The notes under the pieces: model-generated | The model's input: the letters and a program-made list of their open reading frames with translations, nothing else | What the model was told of the DNA's origin: nothing | Database searches by the model: none | In this document: positions 18,410 through 29,409 of the stretch, piece after piece | Numbering within the stretch: position 1 is the first letter of the stretch | How the letters are laid out: each line of letters opens with the position of its first letter | From: Adineta vaga | Taxonomy: Eukaryota; Rotifera | DNA length: 64,000 nucleotides | Direction of reading: 5' to 3' | NCBI GenBank assembly: GCA_021613535.1 | Contig: CP075496.1 | Coordinates: 7,378,001-7,442,000, forward strand | Program-made: the position numbers and the translations under genes

Positions 18410-20154
18410 ATGAATCTAACAGATTCGGTAATATTAAATGATCAACCATCAGAATGGTTTCGTATTTCGTTAATTTCTATCTTTATTATTATTGTAATTG
18501 TTGGTTTAATTGGTAATACTCTTGTTTTATTATCTGTTTCGACGAATCATATTAAAATTCGTCGATCATCTACAAATCTTCTTCTTGTGAATATGTCTTG
18601 TGCTGATCTAATTATTCTTAGTTTTAATATACTTGATATAATTCAATTTTCCTATGATCGTTCATGGCCCACAGCTTGGTATCTTGGTTTATATCTATGT
18701 AAAATAGTTCGTTTTTTTCAAGTCCTTGGTTGTTATGTTAGTGTTCAAACATTACTTGTGATTAGTATTGAAAGGTAAGATTTAGTTTTCTTTCAATTAT
18801 ATCTATTGTATTCTTCTAGATATATTGCAATAGTTTATCCAGTGAAAATTTCATCTGTTAATCGACGTAAACGTCTTTCATTGATATTTGTTTCTATATG
18901 GTCGATAGGAATTATCATGGCTTTACCGAATCTATTCTTACTTATTCTACATCCACTTTATAATCGTCCCGATTATTTTATATGTGGTCTTTCAGATCGA
19001 CTAGAACATTCAAGTTGGATTTTATTATATAAATATATTGAATCAATTCTATTTTTTTTCGTACCAATTTTTGTACAAGTAAGTTAGACTATTTTTTACT
19101 TGAATGTAAAAGAAATTCCCCAATGAAAGAAAGAAAAATAACTTTTTTTGCCTGTGTACTTTTCTTAGCGTGCGTGCGGAAAATTTATCGAAGATATAAA
19201 ATTATTTAATGAATAACTATTTTATGTCAGACAACAACAATTTAATCAAAGAGCGAGTCATAAAAAAAAAGTGAATATGTCTAGAAAACTCATCCGATTT
19301 TTAACCAATATTATCTCATGATTATGATTGACTGAAAACACAGATGCAATGAAATAATGTTCCTTAAGAATAATATTCATACTTAAAGTAGCTATTTTTG
19401 TCTCAAGCTGCTAAAAGCTCTCAATATTTTACTTAAGAAAACAAAATAGATTACTCTTGAGATACTTTTATTACTCTCCAGAGAAGTATTAGATTCGTAA
19501 CTATATACAAATGTTCTGTTTATCAGACAAAAAACAATGTTTGCTACTAAAGTTTCTAGTAATTATTCAAACAATAGTATTATGTTTATCGTTTGTTTAT
19601 TTTAGGCAACACTTTATATAATTATTTGTCGAAATATCTTCATGGTTGATCGTGCTGTTCAAGCCAATTGTCGTAGTGAACAATTACAACAAAGTTCCGT
19701 TAGTGATTCTCATCGACAATATTCAGGAACAAAGATGAGTTCATTCAATCCAACGCCATTACCTGATCATCATATGAGTTTAATTCCAATGAGTTCACCA
19801 CGTTCACAAACACATCTTATGACAATAGCAAATTCTTCACATAAAAATGGTGATACAGCACGAAAAAATGCTATTATTATGTTACTTTTGGTTGCAATCC
19901 TATATTTTATTGCCTTCTCACCTGGACAAATTAATTTTGTATATGTGCAAATCAATCGTTTACATCATTTATATGAAAATCGTCTTTATTCGATTATATC
20001 GATTCTATTAGCATTATCATCAACCGCATTTAATCCAATTCTATTTTATATCTTTAGTAAATTTTTTCGACATAAATTCAATATCATACTGCGTAGTTTA
20101 TTTCCTATATGTCGTATTCATGCACGACGACAGAATAATTTCCCAATGATATAA
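18410..20154 (+). CDS. Rhodopsin-family G protein-coupled receptor, probably peptide-type
   Basis: Three exons (18410-18774, 18820-19080, 19606-20154). TM1 has GNTLVLL, TM2 NLLLVNMSCADLIIL with the conserved Asp, and an ECL1 Trp (SWPTAW) precedes the TM3 Cys (LYLCKIV). The exon 1/2 junction falls in the ERY form of the DRY motif, giving ISIERYIAIVYP. The ECL2 Cys is in FICGLS. TM6 is altered (YFIAFSPGQ instead of CWxP), and TM7 ends with NPILFYIF, a standard NPxxY. The third loop is long and Ser/Pro/His-rich. The N-terminus starts with an N-glycosylation site (NLT). The overall look is that of an invertebrate neuropeptide or amine receptor; I cannot name the ligand. The 525-nt second intron is much longer than its neighbours. 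Confidence 0.9.
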
Positions 20155-21370
20155 AACGATGGGTTCTTTTTTCTTCTGTTGTTTTGTCAATGAATTCTAT
20201 TTGGAAGAATAAAATATATACACACTTGTTTTTTAGTTAGAAATAGTTTTCTCCATGAGTAGATGAGAAAATGAATTTCTAGATAACGATATTTAATTTG
20301 ATTCATGACGCTTGATAATGAAAAAACTGAAATTAATTTGTTAAGAATTAAAATAAATTCTTCATAGAACAATAATATGTTTTATTAAAGTATCAAGAGA
20401 TGTAGAGTAATGAAGTCCATATATAACATATAAACCAAATAAATAATAAACTCCATAAAACAATTGTTAAATTGAATACATAAGAAAATGTATTTTCATT
20501 CATTAAGGTTGATATTATTGAATTATCATTCTAAAAAATTGAATAAAATTCACTGAGTAAATAAAAGAAATGATTAGTTTCATGTATAAAATCAATTACA
20601 TCTTTTATTTCTAGATCGTGTAATTGTTCTAAAGCAATATGAAACATGTATTCGATGTTACAATGATATGTAAGCCATGGTACTTGTTCTTTAAGCATTT
20701 CAAAAGAAAAAAACCATCTTGAAATAGTAAAAGAACGCGCGAACATTAATTAAATAGTTCGTAAAATTTTAATGTTACATACTGTAAAGAAACTAATGTC
20801 AAAAGTGCTGCAAATGACAAAAATCAAGAATAATTAATTTGGAAAGTTTTTGATGTGATTTTTGCTCCACTTTTCGGGAGTTACTTCCCAATTCTTTCCA
20901 TTTATTTTTTTACTAAATTGTTAACTTAAGTGCATATTTTCTGCTCGTCATTAACCAATTCATGGTATGTATGCCGAGCGGTAGAAAACATCATTTATTA
21001 GAGAAAAGTTCAAGTAATCTTGCACTCAGTAAAACGTCATTAGTTGACATCATTATATTTAAATACATATTATTTTTTCAATTATCTAGAAAGAATGCTG
21101 TGCCAATCCGGAAGAGACCTTAGTATTAATGTATTATGGAATGTCAGACGTTCGATCACACATTTACATTTCTTGTATTTTGATATGTGAAGAATGGAAT
21201 GAAATGTTCTCTTCAATTCTAATGACTCTTTTTCAATTTTATCCTTAAACTAATATAGAAGATTGATTTGATTTACATTCTCGTGGTTGAATCTTTTTTG
21301 GTTGGTAAGAATTCAATTCTAGTCGAATGTTTCAAAAAATTTTATTTTAGAAAAAAATTATTTTTTCGAT
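20155..21370. other. Convergent spacer between GPCR and thaumatin-like gene
   Basis: 3' flanks of two converging genes. AATAAA-like motifs occur around 20208 for the GPCR. Otherwise AT-rich, with no gene or repeat that I can support. Confidence 0.45.
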
Positions 21371-22734
21371 TTATTTTGGTCGAAGTTGTCCATTAACACA
21401 TTGATACATGGTTTCTTTATAACATGCATGTGGATTAGAACCGCATGCTCTTTCACCTTTCAAACAAAGACGACCACCATCACACCAATACATATTAGAA
21501 TCAAAACCTTGTCCATTACAAACATTGCCTGTTGATGGTTGTGATGTAGTTGGATTAGGTCCACTAGTCGTTGGATTGCCCGACGGACAAAGAACAATTT
21601 CATAATTAGCCTTGTAACATTGATAAGTACCTTGACAAATAATTTTAATATAAAATCTAGAGAAAGCTCTGATTACTCACTAGCAAAATCATCGAATTGC
21701 CATGAATAAGCATCTGGACATTGTGATTTGAATACTTCATCATATCGTGTATTTTGAGTTGATCGTGGCCATTGTTCTACATAACATTTTCGACCAGGAG
21801 TGACATTATCATGTGGTGAAACCTTTCATTAGAATTAGAGAATTTGATGTATATTTCATTTTTGAATACAAAATATAATCTGTCAGTTTACTTACACAAT
21901 AGTTTCCATCGCATGAACAACAAACTAATGCACGTGTATCTGGATTATTGTAAATGTTTTGTAAATGACTGTGTTTAGCACGTTGTCCAGCATTATGAAT
22001 AGCAGCACAGATACTTGCACATACTTTATGACCAGTACCATCATCCATTTGTAATTCAGGTGGACATTTATTAGCATTAAATGTACATGTAGCCTGAAAT
22101 GAAGAAAATTCATCGACGTGTATAATATCATTGCTAATATACATACTGATCCACAATTATATTTTCCTAAAGATGGATTATTGACCATTGTAAATTGACC
22201 TGGGATAGGTTTGATTGTCATACCAATGGAATGACCATCGACATTGGATAGATCATAATAATCAGAACCACCCCAACCATCCAATGTAAATTCTGCAATA
22301 GTTGCTGGTGGTTGACCACCAATACCATTACATTGAACGCCGAAGCCATTGACTGGAGCTCCGCAATCACCTAAATCAAGATCTTATCCATGATTGTTAT
22401 CTGGATTTTAGATTAATTACTACCTGTAGCACATGTAAGTTTTCCATTGACCGATCGACATGCAGTACGTGGCCAAATTCGTCCACTCACCTAATCATTC
22501 TCTAATATCATATATCTATGAAATAGAGTAAAATCAACATACCCATCCATCTGGAACAGTAAGATCTTTAGATGAACGTGATTCCACTTCGAAACCACCA
22601 CCATAAATTAATGGTTGACCTTGTACACCAAACCATAATTTTTGATCACAGTTATTAGTGATACGAAATATACGTGCTGTGACTGTTGTCGAAACAGCAC
22701 ACACAAATATAATTGCTATCGATGCCAAACCCAT
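21371..22734 (-). CDS. Thaumatin-like protein with C-terminal Cys-rich module
   Basis: Secreted protein of the thaumatin/PR-5 fold, a family with glucan-binding or antifungal members. Signal peptide at residues 1-20 (IAIIFVCAVSTTVTA). The thaumatin start ARIFRITNNCDQKLWFGVQG is followed by GGGFEVESRSS and GRIWPRTAC. Later exons carry DCGAPVNGFGVQC, FTLDGWGGSDYYDLSNVDG (the acidic cleft region) and a Cys-dense block ending with YDEVFKSQCPDAYSWQFDD. After the fold, a Thr/Pro/Ser linker (NPTTSGPNPTTSQPSTG) leads to a 50-residue module with six Cys that is not part of a standard thaumatin-like protein and resembles a small carbohydrate-binding domain. Several introns of about 50-60 nt show it is settled in the host genome. 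Family sure; the module's role is inference. Confidence 0.9.
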
Positions 22735-24420
22735 ATGAGGTATGTAAAAATAATAGTGTTGTTGTTATGCTGTTTTTCGAAACAGATTTATATGTAGTTC
22801 GTGATTAGATAATATTCTATCAAAAAAATTGCGACGGATGACTTGTGCTTTCTTTACATCGTAATTCCAGCTTCCAATCAATCAATAAAGGATTAAATTC
22901 GTTTTTTTCTCGTTTGAAAGATGAGAAAGTGAAAGATTGATCGATACACTCTGGAAATGGACTTTATCATACAAAGACACATCGATTCTTTATCTATAAA
23001 GTATATACTCTTTCAATAGTTTTAGTTGAATGCAATCCTGATCAGGTGGCAATATTAGAGCATTTTTAACAAAAAAAGAAGTCACGAGTGTCATACGGTT
23101 CGAGAAAATGTGGGGTGGGCAGGGTTACGACTCTAACAACACCCTATTGGAACACACTTGCGACAAGTAGTATGCACTTATTAATCGAAGAAATAATCCG
23201 AAATCAACTGTCACTGAAAATAACAAGAGATATTACGGCTTTTACTTATTGAATAGTATTCACTATATGGTATGCACACAATGATACTACTATTTACAGT
23301 CTATTAATTAATGACAAATTTCAAATAATCATTTTAGAGACGTTTATTTTTCGAATGTAGATGTGATCTGCTCTTGATTATATCAATTTGTTCTGTAATA
23401 GATTTACTATAGTAATGATAAATACATATATTAAAACGTATTCTATGTAACTTTTGTCAGAAAACCTAAAAGCGATTATATCGGTAATATCTCTCATTTA
23501 TTTATTCGTATGTGTAGCATTTCCAATTCGAAATGAAATATATCATTCGTATATATATACTTTATTGTTCAGTATTTATATTTGGTATGCATTGATTCTA
23601 GCGCCATCTATCTATTATTCATGCGAAATGTTTTAGTTTTAGTTTTTATTTTAATTAATAGATCTTTCAGATCGATATGTTAAAGACTTTTGACATATTT
23701 TTCTTTAATTAAGTTTGATAAAGGTATCTTTTCGTTTCCAATGGTTTCTTTTCTACCCATTTACTATTCCATATTTTACATCGAATGGATTCTAGATGTT
23801 TTCTCTAAATACGTCAAAAAACCAAAGTTCAGTCATATATTAGTAGTTGTCAGACATATTTCTACGGTTCTGATTGAGTAGTACTCATAGACAATGCAAT
23901 CTTTGAGATATTATAGATATGTACTACAAGCTTAGAACATGAGATTTTGAGAGAATATTCACCGCTCATGATGTTTCCAAGAAGAAAACATTCGTAGTTC
24001 GTAAGCAGTCACTTTCATCCTAGATAGGTTTTTATTTATATTTCAGGTTATCTGAACGATATAAATCTCGTCCTGCTGCTTTACAATCAAATGGTGAACA
24101 TTACTAATTTAACAGAATTTCCCTGATAAATAGATCTGTTTTTTGGGAAGAGAATATTCCATGCGAATCAAATAAATATAATTCTCTAATTGAATCGATT
24201 GCATTTCTCCAATGAGTACCCTCAATTAAAATGTTCACACATACATTGATTTATACAACTGTTCTATAGACAATTATCGTACTTGATCGTCTGTCCTTGG
24301 AAAGTCTGTTTTCGATATTTTTCTTCCAAAACATATCTGATAAATTAAGGATTTTATCTAGAGTACTTCTTTCGTCTGATATTATCGCAAATATATTCTT
24401 TTAGATCATCGTTTTATTTT
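22735..24420. other. Divergent spacer upstream of Maelstrom
   Basis: Thaumatin-like (minus) and Maelstrom (plus) diverge from here, so both promoters should lie within. Short open frames at 23454-23636 and 23690-23881 are hydrophobic but have no family signature or splice support. I see no repeat. Confidence 0.45.
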
Positions 24421-26522
24421 ATGCCTAAACCAAGTCGATCCGCCTTTTATTTCTATGCTCTTGAATATCAACGTTGTTTTCATCGTAATAATGGTAATCG
24501 AATGAGTATTAATGATGCGATTGCTGCATGTTATGATGAATGGAAACTGTTATCCGATGAGGAAAAACAACCATATAAAATCTTATATGAAGAATGGCGT
24601 ATTCAATATCGCGTAGATCCGGAATCGACTACGAATGGTTATCAACGTAGTTCACAAACGAAAAAGGCTCTTAAACAAGAAATGAAAAATGAGAAAATTC
24701 TCAGTGAACGTGATATACCTTGTGAAGAATTAAAAATTCACTATGATCGATTTAGTTTAGAAAGAGATTATCTTGCATTTGAATACCTTCCATTAGATAT
24801 TAATGAATTATTATCTATGCCGATTTATATTATTAATTTTCAAGTTTTTTGTAAAGTTGATGAAGAAGACGGAACAATACGTGCCTGCTGAAATGTGTAT
24901 TCTTCGTGTAAGAAATAATATAGAATTCATCTATTTTATAATGTTATCTTCATTGAATCTCTTTTTTTCTTTCTTTAGTATACACTCGCTGAAGGTCCAA
25001 CAGTATTTCGGCAAACATTTATTAAACCAGATAAAATTCCACCGGGTTATATGTCAGCATGTTTAGAACATTTAAAATCCACTCATGAAATTCCATTGAA
25101 AGATTTTGCTGAAGCAACAGATAATTATAAACTGATATATCAACAATTAAAATCCATATTAATGCCAACAACAATTAATAAAACAACGAATGTTGTTGAT
25201 GATGATCGAACTCGTCGTCGATATTTACGATCAACTCAACCATGTGTCTTTTTTCCAGCTGTTGAATATGAACAAACACGTCGATTATTCGATTGGTTAC
25301 AAGAAAAAGCAGAAGGTTAAATCACAAATGTTTAAATAAATTTTTATTTCTCTTCTTCGTTTCGTTCACAGGAGTCAAACCCACTAAAGATACGCGCCTA
25401 GTTGGCTTAGCAAGTATTGAATCATTAATAATGCTCTTAGTTGAATTAAAAAAACAACGAGTTTCACGTGATGATATTCATAAAACTTTTGAAAATGCTG
25501 CTTACTCCTTTATGATCGAAGAACGTTGTAATTATCATACTAAATTAGGTATTAGTCATTGTTCAGTTGCACGATGTTATGCATCAGCCAAACTTATATC
25601 TGCATATTTAAATCAATTGTATGTACCAGAAAGACCAGCATCAATCATGATGACAGGCAAACAACCACAAAGTTCAGCTATGATCAATTCAGATACATCA
25701 TCGATTGTTTCAATTAATAGTCTGTCAAACCGATTACAACAACCAGCAATAGTTAGGTAAAAGATTCATTTGTTTGAGACACGACAGAGAATACTGCTGG
25801 GTTCGATTTATTCAATCAGTTTTATTTTGATAAACCCTCTAGCAATACTAACAGGCATTTTCTTGAATAATTAATTTACAATTCACTATTGCGCGGAATT
25901 AAGACGCACTGGAAAAGCAACTGAGAACTCATGAATCCTGTTTATCAATTTTATTTTCCTAAATCATAAACTTATCATATAAATGTTTAGACCTTCGATG
26001 GCATCTCAAATACTTTCAAGTCAATATTCTACAACTGGTACAAGTGATTCTATCGCTTCATCCTATCGTCCACCTGAACCAAAGAAAGTTCAACCTCAAA
26101 CACGACCGGTATTCATTCAATCAGCTAATCGATCATCTTCAACAAAATACCCATATCAATCTCAACAACAACAAGAATCTGATCAACAAGATATCCATGT
26201 CTCTGATGAACTGATTCATCACCCAACAATTATTAAATTACAGCAGCAAAATTTTCATCGTTTGATATCTAGTGCTGGATCGACAACTTCTTCTTCATCT
26301 GTTGCTAAACAACAACAACAACAACAACAACAGGTCCTTGATCTTAATTCAACAAGAGATGATCAATCAACATATTTTAGTTCGACTGCAGCAATGAATG
26401 ATCGTTCACAACCAATCAAACCAATGTCTGATAATCAACGAACTGTTTTACATCAACGTAAACAAGCTCTTATGAAAGCTATTCAAAGTATTAATAAACA
26501 AATGGAAGAATTAGATATGTAA
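24421..26522 (+). CDS. mael: Maelstrom (piRNA-pathway HMG-box/MAEL-domain protein), frame broken
   Basis: Maelstrom acts in piRNA-guided transposon silencing. The N-terminus (MPKPSRSAFYFYALEYQ) is the Mael-type HMG box. A RNase H-like MAEL domain follows over exons 24421-24907, 24979-25315 and 25372-25756; it contains IYIINFQVFCK and the Cys/His cluster CNYHTKLGISHCSVARC. The last exon (25991-26522) is a Ser/Gln-rich tail with a (CAA)n-coded Gln run. Exon 1 as written reaches a stop at 24889-24891, while homology continues in the +1 frame from 24872 (EQYVPAEMCILR, then YTLAEGPTVFRQ across a clean intron). One base near 24870-24872 is therefore in excess. It could be an assembly error, a damaged allele or a real frameshift. 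First gene of a tight plus-strand run. Confidence 0.88.
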
Positions 26523-26731
26523 TAATACAAAAAAAAATATCTAGTCAGATAGATTTTGTTTTCGCTTATTTTTTGTTTCTTTTGTTGTTATTTTGAACAT
26601 ATCTATTTCTGTATGTGTTCTTTTTCTCTTTCGTATATGAATCAGTAAGTCTTTCGTTAGATATCTAGATAGTAAAGTTCAAGTCAATTATGAATAAAAG
26701 AGTATATAATGGTGTTTTTGTTTTCTTTTAG
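26523..26731 (+). promoter_or_regulatory. Intercistronic gap with poly(A) signal and splice acceptor
   Basis: 209 nt between the Maelstrom stop and the COX5A ATG. AATAAA lies at 26693-26698, and a pyrimidine-rich acceptor (ttttcttttag) ends at 26731, so the AG directly abuts the COX5A ATG. No upstream donor in the gap would make this an ordinary cis-intron of COX5A, so it looks like a trans-splice acceptor. Confidence 0.55.
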
Positions 26732-27426
26732 ATGGCTTTTCTATTACGTTCAACACTTATTCAATCATTAACAAAAGCATCGCGACCTATGTGGATGGCA
26801 GCGATGACATCAACAGGACGTCGAAATATGTCGTCACATAAGAAAGAAACTGATGAAGAATTCGATGAACGGTGGAAAGCTTATTTTGATCGACCAAATA
26901 TTGATGGTATGTTACTGAATGAGTTTGATTTAATTTCGAAATCTCTTGTTAGATTAGTGAATTAATCTGTGGGAGTAAAAGAAGATGAGTGCTATTCATA
27001 GGAAATTAAATAACCTTCTGGTCGGATATTTGTTAGAAAGTTATAGATACATCGATGAAGAACACTTTGTAATGATTAATTAATTAATCTTCAACATCTA
27101 CAGTAGTACAAATAGAAAGAATTTGATTTATATTTTTAGGTTGGGATATTCGTCAAGGTATAAATCATATGAATCGTCTCGATTTAATTCCTGAACCAGA
27201 AATCATATCTGCTTGTCTTCAAGCATGTCGTCGTGTCAATGATCATTCATTAGCTGTTCGTTATTTGGAAACAATTCGCTACAAATCCAATGCAGTTTCC
27301 CAACAAGTTTGGCCATGGATTCTTCAAGAAATTCGTCCAACATTAGATAAATTGGGCGTATCAACACCAGAAGATTTAGGTTACGATAAACCAGAATTAG
27401 CTTTGAAATCTGTTGATGATATGTAG
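26732..27426 (+). CDS. COX5A: Cytochrome c oxidase subunit 5A
   Basis: Nuclear-encoded subunit of respiratory complex IV, mitochondrial inner membrane, matrix side. Two exons (26732-26906 and 27140-27426) make 153 residues, close to the 150 of the human protein. Residues 1-33 form a basic, Ser/Arg-rich presequence. The mature part starts near KKETDEEFDERWKAYFDRP, continues NIDGWDIRQGINHMNRLDLI, PEPEIISACLQACRRVND and ends RPTLDKLGVSTPEDLGYDKP; all are COX5A hallmarks. The ATG follows a splice acceptor directly, 209 nt after Maelstrom, and the next gene starts 190 nt downstream. Confidence 0.96.
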
Positions 27427-27616
27427 ACAATACATCAAATAATGGACTATATTGCTCTCTTTTTTTCCGTATAGTTTACGATTATTGGTTGTACCTTTCT
27501 TCTTTCTCCTTATCAAACAAAAAAACATACACTGTATCCTGTCCTGATTCTTTAAAAAATAAAATTTAGATTAAAAAAAAACGATATTATTCATTCTCTC
27601 TTTCTCTCTAGATATT
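27427..27616 (+). promoter_or_regulatory. Intercistronic gap with poly(A) signal and splice acceptor
   Basis: 190 nt. AATAAA at 27558-27563 is followed 48 nt later by the acceptor tctctctag ending at 27612, four bases before the ELMOD ATG. Same arrangement as the Maelstrom/COX5A gap. Confidence 0.5.
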
Positions 27617-29005
27617 ATGCCTTGGTCATATGCAACTCAAATGATTTCAAGATTGATCTTACCATTTCAACGGATTATAATGTATTTTTTAACTGGAAAA
27701 TCTGAACTTGAACGAATTATTGCTAATCGTTCCTTACCATTTCCATCACGCGTTTATCAAATTGAACATTCCATTAATTTTACATCATCAAAATCTCTTG
27801 ATTCGGAAATTGAACAAGCAAAACTTGATCAGAAAAAATCTTTAGTACATGATCAATTGTATGTTGTCATACATAAATTAGAATTATATCAAAAATTAAT
27901 GAAACAAATTGAAGAAATAAGATTAACAAAAGTCACATCCACTGATGAAAAACATATTGAATTATTTGAAAAAATATGGACACGTTTAATTACTCAGAAC
28001 GATGATGATCATGAAGAAATGAAAATGTTTACTAAACGTTGGACTAAAATTGGTTTTCAGGTATGATAAAAATCAAGAATTGAATTTAAAAAACTATCTG
28101 CTTTTTCTTCTATATAGAGTGCAAATCCATTGACTGATTTTCGAGGTAATTGTTCATTGAAAGACAATACTAATCAAGATAACAAAGAAAATGTCAAATA
28201 TTGTATTGAATGAATATTAGAGTAAAGCACAACTAGTTTCTTTTTTTGGAAAAACAAAGCATCCTTTTTCTAAATGAAGAATTTGACATTCAAAATCCGA
28301 CGAGTGCCGAAAAAACACATGCTCTGAAGAAATTCATAATGCTGATAGATATACATAGCAAAATTACTGTCTTTTCTATTGCTTTCCAATCTATATACAT
28401 AGATAGTTTGAAGAAACTTTATAAATACGATTTGCTTCTAGAGAAATCAATATTTCAATTCCATTGAAAAGCGTCTCGGTAATACAAAATCTTGTAGCTT
28501 CATAGAATAACAGCAGTAGTCTTACTTACTAGTACACTCTCTACATCTATGATAGATTTCATTTGTCACTATATATAACTTATACAAAATCTATGATTAT
28601 GTCGTAGGTATGGGTTTACTTGGTCTTCAATGTATAGAATATTTATCACGTGATCGAACAGCTTGTCTAACATATGTGAATATTCCGCCACCGAATGATT
28701 ATTCTTTTGCAATCGGTGTTATCAATGTTATTTCATGGCTTGTTTATTTACTTGAAACTGATCCGTCCATGAAAGTCAATTCTCATCCATTATTAACACA
28801 TTTTTCTATTTATCCATGTAATTTAGACGAATTTTTTCGACTGTTTTTACTTATTTTTCAAGAATGGCACGAATTTTGGACAGATCAAGAGGCAAATATA
28901 ATGCAATTTGAACAATTATCCAAACGTTTTCGAGCTCAATTACTTGTGGAATGTCAACAATGGCGACCTATTCAACGAGGTTTTTCGAAAAGAGTTTCTA
29001 AATAA
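27617..29005 (+). CDS. ELMOD: ELMO domain-containing protein (ELMOD1/2-like, Arl GTPase-activating)
   Basis: Single ELMO domain protein; animal ELMOD1-3 stimulate GTP hydrolysis on Arl2 and related GTPases. Exons 27617-28060, 28118-28145 and 28608-29005 give 289 residues, the size of human ELMOD2. The defining motif is rebuilt across the tiny 28-nt middle exon: RWTKIGFQ, SANPLTDFRG, MGLLGLQ. The Arg of DFRG is the residue required for GAP activity in the family. The N-terminus has a hydrophobic stretch (LILPFQRIIMYFL). The C-terminal half has the helical ELMO core (HPLLTHFSIYPCNLDEFFRLF). The 462-nt second intron contains a 73-codon open frame that is fortuitous. Confidence 0.9.
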
Positions 29006-29409
29006 TTTTAGTCAATTATTTTCAAGTGACAAAAAATTGAACAGTAAAGTTCATTTTATTTCCATTCTTTCTTTCTTTATTTTTTTTTCATTGTTTTTCA
29101 AATCCGATAAAAAAAACGCAATATCTTCGATATGAGTTTAGTAAATTGTTTTCTTTCTTAAAACTTTTTCACGTTACTAAGAAATTTTACTAGATTTACG
29201 ATCTGACTCATAGATACTGACAAAAAAATTACACCATCAGTGTTTTACGTTTCTTCTTTGGTTTTTTTTCTTTTCTTCCGAACAGTCATCCTTGTTGATT
29301 CATAAAAAAAAATCATCAAAAGCAAAAACAAATATAAACACGATTGTTGCACAAGAAAACGCACACACACACACACATTCTCTTCTCATCCTGCTTTCAA
29401 AAAGATTTC
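29006..29409 (+). other. Spacer between ELMOD and WD40 gene
   Basis: About 400 nt, T-rich, with a short (CA)n at 29362-29377. No clear AATAAA and only a weak acceptor (tttcaaaaag, ending 29404) before the WD40 start, so the polycistronic reading is weaker here than at neighbouring gaps. Confidence 0.4.

Noticed and set aside
28246-28467. 73-codon frame inside the ELMOD intron
   Set aside because: Lies wholly inside an intron flanked by in-phase ELMO-motif exons; no family signature.
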